64,000 bases of DNA, taken from Topomyia yanbarensis. Lineage: Eukaryota > Arthropoda > Insecta > Diptera > Culicidae. Within the stretch, counting starts at the first letter, position 1; each line of letters starts with the position of its first letter. Shown in pieces: positions 1 through 13,500 of this stretch. The notes beneath the pieces are model-generated. The model worked only from the letters and a program-made list of their open reading frames with translations, did no database searches and was not told where the DNA came from. A program made the position numbers and the translations under genes. The DNA is taken from positions 308,047,115-308,111,114 of the forward strand of contig NC_080672.1 of NCBI RefSeq assembly GCF_030247195.1, given 5' to 3'.

Positions 1-1451
1 GTGTGGAAATCTCAGCCTGTTTCGGCCATGATTGTTTGAATGTTTTAATTTCTGTAAAACTGTTTTGGAACGCCGCTTGCTCTGTGCGTCGCGTTTGAAC
101 TTTAATCGGTAACATTTAGTGTGTACAGTTTTGGGATCATCTGGTGTGGTTTTTGTTTCTGTGTGTATATTTTTGTTTGTGTGTAGCTTCAACAAGTAAA
201 AGCATGTTCAACAACTTTGAATTTTTTTTTCCATTACTATATTCGACCAATGCTGATTTATCGTTAATATTGGCTTGCATTGTTCATGTGTGTAATTGGT
301 GGATTACTATTTCTTGAGTGCCATCGGTTTACGTAGAGTTGGTGTAGGACAAAGAGGAATATTTTGTAGAGTGCTGATAGACACCACCTTTTTGGGTGTT
401 TGGTGAATTGGGCGATGAGAAATGCCACAGGATCGTGCTCTTCCGCGACCGGGCGAAGAAGTATGAGACTTTGAGCGCTGGTGCAAAATGATTAGGTGAC
501 ATGATTGTTGCTTTGCTTCATATATATTGCACTAACGTTCCGAAACGTAAAAGGTTAGGATTATTACAAAAAAAAAAGAGTTATTGTTTTCTTAAGGAGA
601 ATTCGTTAACAGTTTAACACTTATTGAACACTTAGTTTTAGATCCATTGTTTTTGCGTTTGTTTTCTTGTGTATTTTTGCTTCACTCGCTATTTTGCTTA
701 TATCCCAAGCTGCGAGTAGCGCAGCCGGGTTTATGTTGTCTGACTCGGATTAGCGGTCTGAAATTTAGCTTTGTAATATCATGTTTCCAACATTGAATTA
801 GATTTATCGGCAAATTTGATTTGGATTGACTATTTTTACGGATTTTTCTTGTACCGGATGACTGTGTTCACTTTTTGGACTACAACTATTACTGAGAATT
901 AAAACTTAATTCGCTGAGTTGAAATGGTAACGTCATTTTTTCCTGTTTATTGGTGTATCTAATAAAAGGTGAATTGGTTGGTTTACCGACTCGGTTCTGT
1001 ATGCATCTGGCTGCTCCGATTACCGTGGTGGAACGGATTTTTGTTCTCTCTGTTTGTTGGGCTGGGAATATCTCACACCCTTGGACTATTTTACCCTAGA
1101 GTTGCAAGGAAAAAACATCAGCACTACAAATTTAAAAAAAATCCAACCAGGCAACAAACCTTTCACTCATAATGGACGACCGGTAAAAATTAAATTATTA
1201 AAAATAGTTAATAACAAGTAAGCAAAGAAGATTTCCGCCGCTCGAAAAATATAAGTCCACACTCGTGACAAATTGCAAAAAAATAACAAATCGAACACAA
1301 TTGTATTGCTCCTCTCCATGCCACAATCTTAGTAAAGGTTGATCATTCAATTGGATGGTCTGTTTTTTCATCTTTTGTTTTTGAACGACATTGGTGCAAA
1401 CTATTTTGCCCACTAAGCAATCTTCCTGCTGGTTCTCCTGCGACGACGACT
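1..1451 (-). other. ftz-f1 3' UTR and downstream flank
   Basis: No coding region can be supported here. The minus strand must carry the ftz-f1 3' UTR. The only minus-strand AATAAA in the stretch is at 951-946, about 500 nt after the stop. The sequence is T-rich on the plus strand and shows no obvious mobile element. Confidence 0.6.
946..951 (-). promoter_or_regulatory. Candidate polyadenylation signal of ftz-f1
   Basis: AATAAA on the minus strand (TTTATT on the plus strand), the only exact hexamer downstream of the ftz-f1 stop inside the window. The real 3' end could also lie beyond position 1, and no transcript evidence is available. Confidence 0.3.
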
Positions 1452-1598
1452 TCATTTCCGCTTTGCATGCAACATCTCCATCAGTAACGTCTGGGAGGGT
1501 GCACTTCCGGCACAGTGTTTGATGTACAGGTGATCTTCACCCCGAGCTGCCATCGCGTGGATTTCCGGTATAATACTGAGCAACTTACTAAACTTGTC
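1452..1598 (-). CDS. ftz-f1: ftz-f1 terminal exon: AF-2 helix and stop
   Basis: The 147 coding nt follow acceptor ...cgtttag and read [20 protein letters not shown], then [20 protein letters not shown], then EMLHAKRK and TGA. LLMEML is the AF-2 activation helix that recruits coactivators. The stop lies at 1454-1452 and the 3' UTR continues toward position 1. Confidence 0.95.
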   Translation of the reverse strand, partial: DKFSKLLSIIPEIHAMAARGEDHLYIKHCAGSAPSQTLLMEMLHAKRK

Positions 1599-4500
1599 CT
1601 AAACGGTGCGAAGGGTTTGATGTAGTTAGAAAACATTTGAATTGAAGTTTTGATTAACCATACGTTTCCACCGTTTTCGAATAGGCTCGATGGAAACGCC
1701 TGGTTACTCAACTGCAACTATCTACACTTACGGGTACCGACGGGTAGCAGGTGAGGGTGTAGTCCAGCAGCGCCGCTTGCACATTTTCATAGCCTTCGAC
1801 GACCGTCTTCCGGTTGGTTATCCCCCGGACTTCTGCCACATCAGTAGGAGGAAAAAAAACAAAATCCGGTTACTAACTAGTCCGCCCAAGCAAGACACGC
1901 AATAATATGCCCCTTACCAGGATTTAGCAGCAGCAGGAATTTCATGCAGATGTAGTCACCCACGTCGAACTTGAGCTCCTGAAGTTTGTTCTGCAGCTCG
2001 TTGAAGTGCTCGGCCAGGTTGGGCACACCCAGCAGTCCTAAACCTAAGAGATCAAACTTTTGCCCATTGTGCAGGGTAGTTTCGTCCGGCAGGCCGTTGT
2101 GCAACCGCTGGTGGATGTGATCCAGCACCAGCATGTCGGACCAGCTGTTCTGCAGTAGCTTCATTTGGTCGTCCACCTGTTTCGTTTGTCGGAATGAAAA
2201 AGCATTGATTAGGGAGTGTAATGGTTGTGGGGTTTGTGGTTAATATTATTTAGCTAATTTCTGCCAGCATTGGAATATAAATGATCTTTGTTTTTGTGGT
2301 GGTACTACTGGTGCATTGAAAATAACTATAGAGAACACAGTTTAATCAAACAGAATAGTTGACAGGATACTCACTGGCCCAAAGAAAGTCGTAGATCATT
2401 TCAAAAATCTTTATTAAGGTAAAAGGTGCCATGCTATTTGGACAGCGATATTCATTTCATCTCCACCGAATGAAGGATAATTTCATTGGTAACGAAATTT
2501 CCTGTTTTATTTTAGCTAAACAAAGTAAAACTTCCGAATTGTGTATTAATCATTTCTTTTATTACTCTCATGTTTAGTCCTTTTTACTTAGTATGTTTTT
2601 ATTTACGTCTTTATTTTGAAGTAGAATACTTCTAACGTTTCAATATAGGGGTCCCGTTTTAAAGTTTCTGCTGAGATATTTTCCCAGTTTTCAAATGCGA
2701 ATAACTCTATATGTTTGCACTATCTGATCGGAAATATGTGCACGTATATTGTATTTGATTCCGTAAAATATACTATTACTATAAATAACAAAAATAATGT
2801 ATTTTGTGAAAGTGGTAATTATCAGCGCTGATTGGTCCGAACAATTCAACCAAGCAGCGAGCGTTGCTAGGACCGCCTCTTTGCCATCCAATGAACCGCT
2901 ACACACATATAAAAGCAGCACATAAGAAAACATCGTCAGTTTGCTTTCTGACCTCGTAGTAGTTGCTACGTTCCGTCAGCTCGAAGCAATATATTTCATG
3001 ACTGCCGCCAGGCATCATTTCAATTATATCTAGATAAACATGTTAAATGGTCCTAAGTGCAAATGAGAACCTTTCTTTGTTTACTTACTCTTTCGATTAT
3101 TACGGCGTCAGCATAAAACTTTTCAATATGTTTTAAGGGTGTATCGAAAAACGCTGATTTCGACTAGCATATTACGCTAAGAGTTAATGAACAAACGTTT
3201 AAACGGACGAGTTATTAATGAAAGAGAAAGTAAACAAAGAGAAACTGTCATTTTCACTTAGGACCATTTGACATGTTTGGCTAGATATACAGGCGCGCCT
3301 GTTTATGCATACATGATCACAGACTACAGAAAAAAACAGAATGCTCTTTCTTTCGGAGCTAAATAAACGAATTTCAAGTGTCCGTTGGCGGTGGCCGGTG
3401 GTGTAGTTGGGTAAGAAAGACCCCGCTCTCTTGCTCTTCCAATTATGTGTGGCGTTCTCAAATAAATTCACCACGGTGCGCGCTCCAGAGTGCACTGCGA
3501 AGCAGTGTGCTCTTTTATTAGTTTTCTTCTAGCAAACGGTAATGTGGCTGCGATTGACGATTTGAAGGAGATTATGTTGGTTTGTTGAATACTAATATAA
3601 ATTTCTGTTGATGGTTTGATTCTGGGGGCAAACTGGGAAACGTGAAACGGGATTTTCATTTCACTTATTTTATTTGCGAATTTCACTGCTCTACAAATGA
3701 AATGTTCCGTTAAAAGTAATGTCCTGGTACTACATTTGTTGTCGGTTATTATCATACGTGACAATTACAGGGTTATTGGGAAGAAACCTGGTTGGTTAAG
3801 GTTTGGAAATATTATTTTTGTAGGACATTCGCCTGAACTCTCTAATGCTGACATTCCACGCGCAAATGCACTTCTACTGGCTTTTAACTGTGGAGTGAGT
3901 TTGACTTCCAGTGAGTCCAAATAGTATTTGTTATCCAATTTGGTCTTTAATTTATTTTATTTGTGCATGCCATGCTTTAAAGTGGCCTATTTCTAAAATA
4001 AAGCAGACGTCTTTTGATCCCTTTATACATATGAGCGACCGAAAATAAAAGTCGCAAGGATAGAACATATATAGAAGCTATATTATCCCCACAGATGTCT
4101 ATAAAATTTCGCACGGATCGCTTATATGGTTCCGGAAATATAGACTGAACCGTCCGGTCACATATGAAATTCCCATATAAGCCGGAACTGAAATTCCCAT
4201 ATAAGCCTTTTTTTTCAAAGGGGGGACCCCATGAAATTTCAGAAATCGAATTCGTATTTTTGATTGGGGGCCGTACACAAATGACGTAGCTTTTTTCGGC
4301 GATTTTTTACCCCTCCCTCCCCCTCGTAGCATTTGGTCACAAAATTCTAACCTCCCCCTCGTAAATAACGTAGCATTTACCTACCCCCTCCCCCTCGTCA
4401 CATGCAAAGCGCCCGGATGACGAAAAAAAATTACATATATTTTTCAATTATTTTAAATGCAATTCCTTTCAAAATGTTTGACGACTTTTATCAACATTTT

Positions 4501-7500
4501 CATTATAACAGCAAATTGCGTGCAAAATAAGCCCATTTCATGACAAATATAGTGTTGATGGTTTTATTTTGAATTTTATATGTCAAGAGGAGCATGAAGA
4601 CAAGTTCTCTCAGTTCACAATCGTGCAGCTGCCAATGCCTTCGTTCATCTAAATTACTAAATTTGGTTTGGTTGAATCCGAAGTGAAAATTTAATTCAGC
4701 TTCCAAACTAAGTCTACTAGTTAGCAACATTAGCTAACTAATGCAGCAAGTTAAAGCCGCATACAAAATCTTTTCGTATTTTTGCGAACTTGTAATTCCG
4801 CGAATCGTAAAATTTACCTCATGAAAACCGCATCAAAAGTAACTTGTTTTAATTTAAATTCATTTCTCTTGGGAATGGAGGATCATTAAATTATTTTCTC
4901 TAAACAATGGGTTTTAAACTTAATGCTACGTCGCACAACTTCTGACCCTACCCTCCCCCTCGTCACACTTCGTCACAAATTTGGTATACCCTCCCTACCC
5001 CCCAAAATGCTACGTCATTTATGCATGGCCCCTTGCAAACATCTTTAAAATGCATGAAACGTCGAGATTTTATGTTACCACGAAAAAATTTTTGTATAAA
5101 AATCGACTTTGCCGATTTCGCACCTTTTTCAGTTCAATATTACCGTGGCTGTTTTTTTCTTTTGCAAAATTTTAGAGCTCGAATTATGATTTCTTTTCTT
5201 GTATATTTGTCATTGCATGTATAATAATAAAATGTAATATATGCATTTGAAAGCTTTTAATGAATATAAACAACGCAAACATTCTCGTGTTCATGATTGA
5301 GAAAAGCACAATTGCACCGCTAGGTGGATTAAAACATTTTTTTTTTGGGTCAAAACGTTTAATGAAGTGAAACGAATATCGATCACTTTATATTCTATAA
5401 AGTGATAGTAAGACATGTAAGGCAAATAAGTTATATAGCAAAATATTTCATTTTAAAGCATTGTGTTCGATTAAATTGGATTAATATACCTACTTTGGTC
5501 TAATAATAAGACGCATAAAACTAAATTCTTTGGGTGAAACTTCAGTCAACTTAATGCTGGTTTCGGCAAATTCAGACAGAAATAACAACTGAATTTAAGA
5601 TTACGCACCACTGGTTTGTATACAACAACAAAACTTCGGGAATCCTCTAAGAGAAGCAACACGTTAGATTCCACTGAGAAGTCCAAAAATTTGTTTTTAA
5701 ACTCAACAACACAGCTCGGTCTGCTGGGCGTCGCCCAATGTTGGTCCAACGAAGGACCAACGTGGGTCTTAAAAAGGCTGTTCAGCACATCTACTTCGTA
5801 GAGAATTATTGGCGCTGTTCTTTTCAGAGCAATGCACAGTGGTCAAAATGTTTTAATTCATGCCCTTAATTATTTTGTGGCGAAACCATAAGGTTTTGAG
5901 TTTTGGTGACATCAGACAATGGACAATGGACAGATGGATTTTCAGAAGTAGACGGTCATGTTCCAAAATGAAGTGTAGCCATTTCTGAAATTTAACTATT
6001 TACTGGAAGCAGATCGACAATTTAAGTCTTCAGCAAAGTTGTAGAGCATATTATTTTAACCAATTTTAGTGAAGAAACTAACTCTTTAACCCCTTCCGTT
6101 CCGTTATTATAAGACATTTTCGTTAGCACCCTTTAAAATTCAGTTTTTTTTTTAAATAGCTTTTGTTGTATTCATTTATCAACAACGATGCTCTCTATAA
6201 TGTTTTAGATATTTTATTAACCCACAATTTTGCTGAACATTTTAAGACGCTACGATGTTTATAGATAGAGTAAGTGGTGATTCTTTGATTAACAATGCCA
6301 TATTTCTTAGCTAGTTTTTCCAAAAAAGTTGCGAAAATATGCAAATGAATTAGGGTGATCTTGAAAGTACTATAAATGCACTACAAAATCCTGAAGGAAT
6401 GGCTTGTATCCATTATTATCCAAAAATGTTGCGAACGAATGAAACTGCGAGTATTTCAGTTCTTACGGCGTTTATATTCTATTCAATCTTAAATAATTGG
6501 AAAGTAGAAAAGGTCTTCAATAAAATGTTCATGATCTAGTTATCTTCTACTCTTTCGATGAGCTGTTATCTGCGTCATCATGTAACTTTTTAATTGGATA
6601 GTTACTACAAAACTAGAACAGTTTACGTTTATCAATTTCGACTTAAACAAAATCGCTAACTAATAAACGACTACATGAGAAAGGGTGGGGGAGTGGTATG
6701 AGAGGCAAGGTTCATTCGGTGAAAATTGCTTTTATTAGTTTTTAATGATACACAGAGTGTCAGTCACTACAGTCAATTTACCTATAATAATGTAGCAATT
6801 GAACTTAATTTCCCCAATTTTCATATCAAAATCTTGAAATCTTGAATTGTTTCGAAATTTTACACAGTTCGTCTTCATACAATTCTCAATGGATCTACTA
6901 GCGCTTTTTGTTTAATTATTCTTTTATACTAACCGATTGTTATAACTGAAATCATTTTTTTAGATTCAGTGCAAATGAAACGATTGCATATAATTTGTAT
7001 AAACATTTCCTAATCAGTTTACTTTTTCATGAAACCTTATTTAATTATGCAACGGATGGTAGTTTGGTGAGCAGAATGTTGTACATTTGGGTTAGGAGAA
7101 GCATAACACAAGTGACAAGCCAGATTGCTCCGAAGAAAAAACTCAAAATCTCGCAGTTTTATTCTTTCATAACATTCTTGGATACTAACGGATAAAAACC
7201 ATTCCTTCAGGATTTTGTTAGTACTTCCAAGATAACACTAATTCATCTGCATATTTTTGCAACTTAGAAAACTGGCTATGAAATATGACATTTTTAATCA
7301 AAGAAGCAGCTCTAACTTTTTTTATAAACATCGTAGCGTCTTAAAATGTTCAACAAAGTTGTGGGTTATAATATCTAAAACATTGCAGTGAACATTGTTG
7401 TTGAGAAGTGAATATGACAAAAGTTATTTAAAAACAGATTTTCAAAGGGTTATAATGAAACTATCTTATAACAACGAAACGGCTATAGCTAGACAGTTAG

Positions 7501-10500
7501 TCTCTTCAAAAAAAATTGCTTAAAATATCATCCTCTACAACTTTGCTGACGACTCAAATTGTATATCTCCTTCCAATAAAAAGTTATATTTCAAAAATGC
7601 CTTTACACTTCAATTTGGAACATGATAGTCTACTTCTGAAAATCCGTCTGAATAACTCGAAACACCTGTCTGATGTCACCAAAACTCAAAATCTTATGGT
7701 ATAGCCGCAAAAAAATTAAAGGCATGAAATTGCACATTTTGACCACTGTGTAGTGCAATGTACTGACTACAGTGAGGATCCTATTTTATTAGTTGCCGTG
7801 TTTGTCCGCTTTCGAATTTTTGTGCAACAGATTTTGTCAGCTTTTTGACCCGTTTCTCCCAGCCAAATTTAAGACAAAGTCTTCTGATTTAGTTCTCTTA
7901 TGTTGCATGATGGAATTAAAGCGAAAATAGTCCTTTCTTAAAGTGATTAAAAAGTTTCGATTTTTTTTTAAACTGATGCGATAATAGACCAACTCCGAAG
8001 AGAACCCTATATCATACTTTAGATAGTCCCAATCAATATGAAACAGAAATGTTCAGAATTTGTCAGTCTTCAATACATAATGGAGCTGCCAAAATCGGTC
8101 CTTGTATTCATTCTAAAAAATACAGAGAAAATCACAGATTTTAAAATTTTGTTCTTCCAGTAATTATAGCTGGCGTCTACTGGAACTTGTAATTTGTAGC
8201 CCATCGAATGTGTGCATAAAATTTTATAACACACTGCATTGAATTTAAATATTAGTTGATTAAATGAAATTACTTTATTTTCCAAAATTATTGTAATTTT
8301 AACGAGAGTTTAAAATTTTGTGCTTCCAGGAATTGTACCTGATGTCAATTTCTATCAATTTTTTATTAAAATATTGGGATAGAATGAAAACGTTTTGCCT
8401 TTCTCCTATAGAAAGGCTATGCAATCACTCTGAAAACCGAATTCTTAGCCGAGGCCCGGAGGGCTGAGTCTCTTATACCATTCGACTCAGTTCGTCGAGT
8501 TAAGCAAATGTCTATGTGTGTGTGCGGCTGTGTGTGTGCGTGTGTATGTATGTATGTGACCAAAAATAAGCACATCGGAATGGCTAAACCAATTTTTTCA
8601 AACTTAGTCTGAAATGAAAGGTACAACGTTCCTTTCATTTGAGGCTGCCTTAGGCTGCTATTGAATTTCATTTAATTCCGACTTCCGGTTTCGGAGTTAC
8701 AGGTTGAAGAGTGGAATCGCGCAGGAAATTCCCTTATAAATCGGAATCAGCATGGTATCAAAAAGATGAAAATCTTCATAAAATGTGTTGAAAATGTTTG
8801 GATTTCTAGTTACAGCTCACGGATGCCCAATCAAATCCATGTTGACGTCATTGGACAACTTCGGCGGAACCGGAAGCTTCGGGAAAGTGGTTATGTTCCT
8901 GAGTTGAATTCACATCTGCTTCTCAGAAATGTCTGACTCGATTTTCACAAAATCAGTCTCAAATGAAAGCTAGAATAGTCCTATTGAATGCTATTAAATT
9001 TCCTTTGAATCGGAGTTCTGGTTCCTGTGTTACGGGTTGAAGTATGTGGCCACATGCGAAATTTCCATATAAACCGGTAATGTATAAATGATGCAAAAAT
9101 AATTAAAATGAGTTACATGAAATTGTTGGCCGATACTCTTATACCATTCGACTCACTTCGTTGAGTTCTGAAAACATGTGTATTCGTATATGTGTATGTC
9201 TGTGTGTGTATGTATGTGCGCATCGGTTACTCGGAAATGACCGAACCGATTTTCTCAAAACAAGTCTCAAATGGAAGGTATAATATGCAGTTTGGTGTAG
9301 TATCGCCCCCCACTTACCCTAACACCTCCACCTGACATCAACCCCCCCCCCCTGGCCACCGTCGCACCCGCATTAGAGCATTGCAAAAAAAAACCCTCAT
9401 TTTTGGAATCTCAAAAGCCTCCTATTGTGACAAATAGAAAAGTAAACTCAGATGCCAAATTTCATATCATTTGGACAATTTTAGATCTCCGCCCACTTTG
9501 CTTGAGGTTTTTGACATTGGTTCCATGGGAAAATACAGTGTGTTCCATATTTATAAGTTCACTCCAATTTTTCAGAATAACTTTTTTTCTATCCAAACAA
9601 ACTGCACCAATTTTTTAGCGTTTGTTTTGAAGCTTAATCAACGATGTTTCTCGAAATTTAGAAGCCCTGCGGCGTTTTTTCGTTTGTTATGGTACTTTAA
9701 GTGAAAAAAGTGATGTCCCATATTTATAAGTTAATTTTACTTTTTTGGCTTTTTCATATAGAAAGGTTATGCAATCACTCTGAACATTATCAACCTAATC
9801 CCGGTCTATCCCCCCATCACATACCATCTTTCCATCATCAATTTACCACCCCCTCCCCCCCCCCCAAGAAAAATCCTAGTTCCTCTAAAATAAACTTCCC
9901 TAACAGCTCTGTAAAACCAGTGAAAAATTTGGTTTGAAATGATTTTGAATATGAAAGCTACTTTGAAATTGAAACTAGTTTAAAATTTGTTAACAAGTTG
10001 AAACTTTTTGGCGGCATCCGGACCCCCCGAACTCTCCTTTTGGATCCGCTGCTGGGTTCAAGTGTTCCAGCTTCGACACATAGCTTCTCAAGTTTGTGGC
10101 TGTCGATCCATTGTAAGTATGTGCAAATCGTACAATGTGTAGCAATTCCTTACTGCATACTCCTACCTAAGCCAATGCAAGCCAAAATATTTGGCCGGGA
10201 TTAGGTTGACGATTTTTAGAGCGATTGCATAACCTTTCTATATGAGAAAGTAAAAATCAGTCATAAATTCACGAACAAAAGGTCACGATTTCGTGAACTG
10301 AACAATTTACGAAAACCATGACCAGGTTCCTGAAATTATGGATAATAAACCTCGAATTCATGAAACTATTGGTGTTTCGCCCCGAGCAGAGTTAAAAATA
10401 TTCATATTCATTGAATGAAAATTGATTATATTCAACCGCATTCATTTTCAATATTCAGTGACGCAGCTGAAAACGTTAAACGAACAAACCGCCCATTCAT

Positions 10501-13500
10501 CCATGCAGATTTTCATTCGTCTCCGATTATTACACGAAGCGACCGTGCAGTAACGAATCGAACGCATCAAAGTAAGCCCTGGCACAGTGTAAGCGATGAT
10601 GATAGTTGTTTCATATGCTTTACCGGCAATTGAAAACATTTTCCTTGATAATTAGTGAAATGAATATATTGTACGATATTCAACTGAATGGATAACATGG
10701 ATATTTGAATGAATATTTTTTTTCTATTCACCGCTAGTCGCATCAGGTTCACTTTCAGCCGTCAAAAAAGAGCTTCGATTATTTTTAACTCTGGCCCCGA
10801 GTATTTACATGGCGTTACATTAGAATGTTTGGATAGTTTCTAGTTCATGATTTGGGAATATACAGCCGACAGTCAAATGTTGATTCTTATGATTTCCCAT
10901 CAGGTTATTGTGCTATCTTATTCATGAGTTTACTATCGCATTTTCCCATCAGACTAGCGGGATTAAAATTCATTATTTCAGGATCTTAGTCGCAATTTTC
11001 GTAATTTCTATTCACGTTATCATGATATTTTAGTTATGAGTAGAGTGATTCATGTTCATGATTTCAGGATCTTAGTCACGATTTTATACATTTTTGTCAC
11101 GAGTTGTGTGATTAATTTTCATGATTTCAGGATCTATGTCGCGATTTTTATAACTGCTGTTCATGTTATCGTAATATTTTAGTAATAAATAGAGTAATTC
11201 AAGTTCATAATTTCAGGATCTTAGTCATGATTTTTGTAATTTCTGTTCATGTTATCGTAATGTTCTATTTAAGAACTTAGTTCCAAATTTGACACGAAGA
11301 GTAATATGACTAATGCTCATTATATCAGCAGTTTTACCAAGATATTACAAGATAAATTCTCTTCGTCTAATTGTGATCTATTACTTTTTGGTTACTATCG
11401 GTTTTTTATTCGGAATAACGTGACAATATGAACTGGATCATAAAAATGTGACTGATTCGCCATATCTTGTTCTGTGAATTATATCACGCACCCTATTTGG
11501 GATTCTCAACAGTTCGTTTTCTATCCAGTCATCACCTTATCAAACGAATAACGATGTTCGAGGTCCTAATAGATTTTTTTATATCTAATGCTCGTGTCTA
11601 TTACTATGGTCGCTAGCAGCTGGGCATTTCACAAAACAGCGCATGGAATAAAAATGATTCCATGAATAATTCTCCAAATTGTGAAAGAGTTCACGGAAAA
11701 AATCAATATCATGTTACAGGTCGGACTCGATTATCCGGGGATTCGATTATCCGGGGATTCGATTATCCGTGATTCGATTATCCGGGGAAAATGATTCGAT
11801 TATCCGGGTGTTTTGGAAAAAATCAAATTTCAACTATAATGTTTTATGATAGTGCTAATTCGATCATTGCAGTCAATAGAACATTTTTTCGGGCAATTGG
11901 GGGGTCTAGGGTTAACCTCCTCTCAAATTTTAACCTACCTCAAAAATAGCTTATATATGGGTTATTCTGCACAAAGTGACCTAAAAAAACAAAACTTGGA
12001 ATCGACCTTCATGGATTAGAACCAGTTTTGAAGAAATTGTTCATTTAGAGCCAATATATAATAACCTAAATTGTTGTGTCGTTTAAACAACCCCTCAGTC
12101 CATGGGAACACTCTTAACCTTTATGTGTCCGACGCGGTACCCGGATACCTTTTTAGGTTACAAATGATGAAATTCCGATGTTTTATCCGTAGCTGGAAAT
12201 TGAAACTTTGTGACATCTTAGAACTTCACTAAGTCAAGCTTTTGGGATAATAATGTTTTTGATGTAGTAAGAAGGAAGTGAGGAGGGGCTCCTGAATTTT
12301 TTACTACGTCACAGGCCGACGTGGATACCCGGGTACCCCCAAAACTGAAATGCCAATAACTAAGGTAATTTCCCACCGATTTTGATGCTTTTGGGTGTAT
12401 TGGATTCAAGAACTCATCCACTTTTAGACTTGGTGGAAATGAATCAGGCTATTTCAACCGGTTCCCGGGAATCCGGATTTCCGGAAGCATGTTCCAGTGC
12501 TTGGATACTATTTGTGAATTTCAATGGAATACTAGCAATATGGGTATCAAAATTCTTGGCATAGCATCAATAGGCTGTATCTCGTGGTATTGGAACCATT
12601 TGGTGATTTCACCCCGGAACGGACATTCCGGAGCAGGTTTTGATACTCATTTTGCTAGGGCATTATTTAAATTTACAAATCATACCCTAGTATTGGAACA
12701 TTACTCTGGAAAATCCGGATTACCAAGAACCAGATCCATTCATCCGGTTCAATGTTACAGAATCCAAAAGTGGACGACTTCTTTTTTGTTTATCCCTTTA
12801 TGGGCAGCTAGGGCCGAGGGTGGTGGCTAACAGGTTTCATACATCCTTGACCTGACGGACAAAGCTATGGTGCCTTGAACACAGGCAACGCAGATCCAAG
12901 GCCATCATTGAAATGATAAGTTCTGCGTTTGAGATGTACTTCCCCCGGTTGCCAGACGTATGTATGTATGAATCTAATGTTCAGTCCTGGGTGGTGTATG
13001 CGTGGAAGGTGTGGTTTTTAGCGTTCGAGTCCAGGAGTGCATATCTGTCTGGGTTAGCGTGGGCGTTTACTAATTGTGTAATAGTGTGATCGCTAAAGGC
13101 TCGAGCATATGAATGCCAGCGTGTCTCCAACTTTGCGTGCATAAATCCGATTTTAGATCCGTGTTGCCATTCGCACATTCACGTGTATTCTCGAACGATC
13201 GCGCGCGGACCGTGAATCTAATATTTAATTTTCAGTGTATGGTAGAGAAACGTGTTGTCCAGTGAATCGGTCCAACTGAAGGCATGAGTCTAGGCTGATC
13301 GAGAGTAGAGAATTCCGAACGTAGCCAGTCTATGATCGCGCGAGTGGTGGGTTAATGCTTGAGACCGCGGTTGTAAAGTTATAGGTGCTGAAAAGTTCAC
13401 TTAAGTAAAGGGGTGTTGGCGAAATTGCGAGCGTAGGTGTGTGTGGATGATTGAAATTGTAATGTAAGTTCGCGTTTTTGACCAGGTTTGTGTTATCGCG

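Noticed and set aside
969..1172. 67-codon plus-strand frame with hydrophobic residues.
   Set aside because: No ATG start in frame at its beginning, no family match, lies in the expected ftz-f1 3' UTR region.
10960..11270. Regularly spaced TTCAGGATCTTAGTC repeats as a CRISPR-like array.
   Set aside because: Eukaryotic context, repeats are imperfect and the 'spacers' resemble each other; a degenerate tandem repeat explains it.
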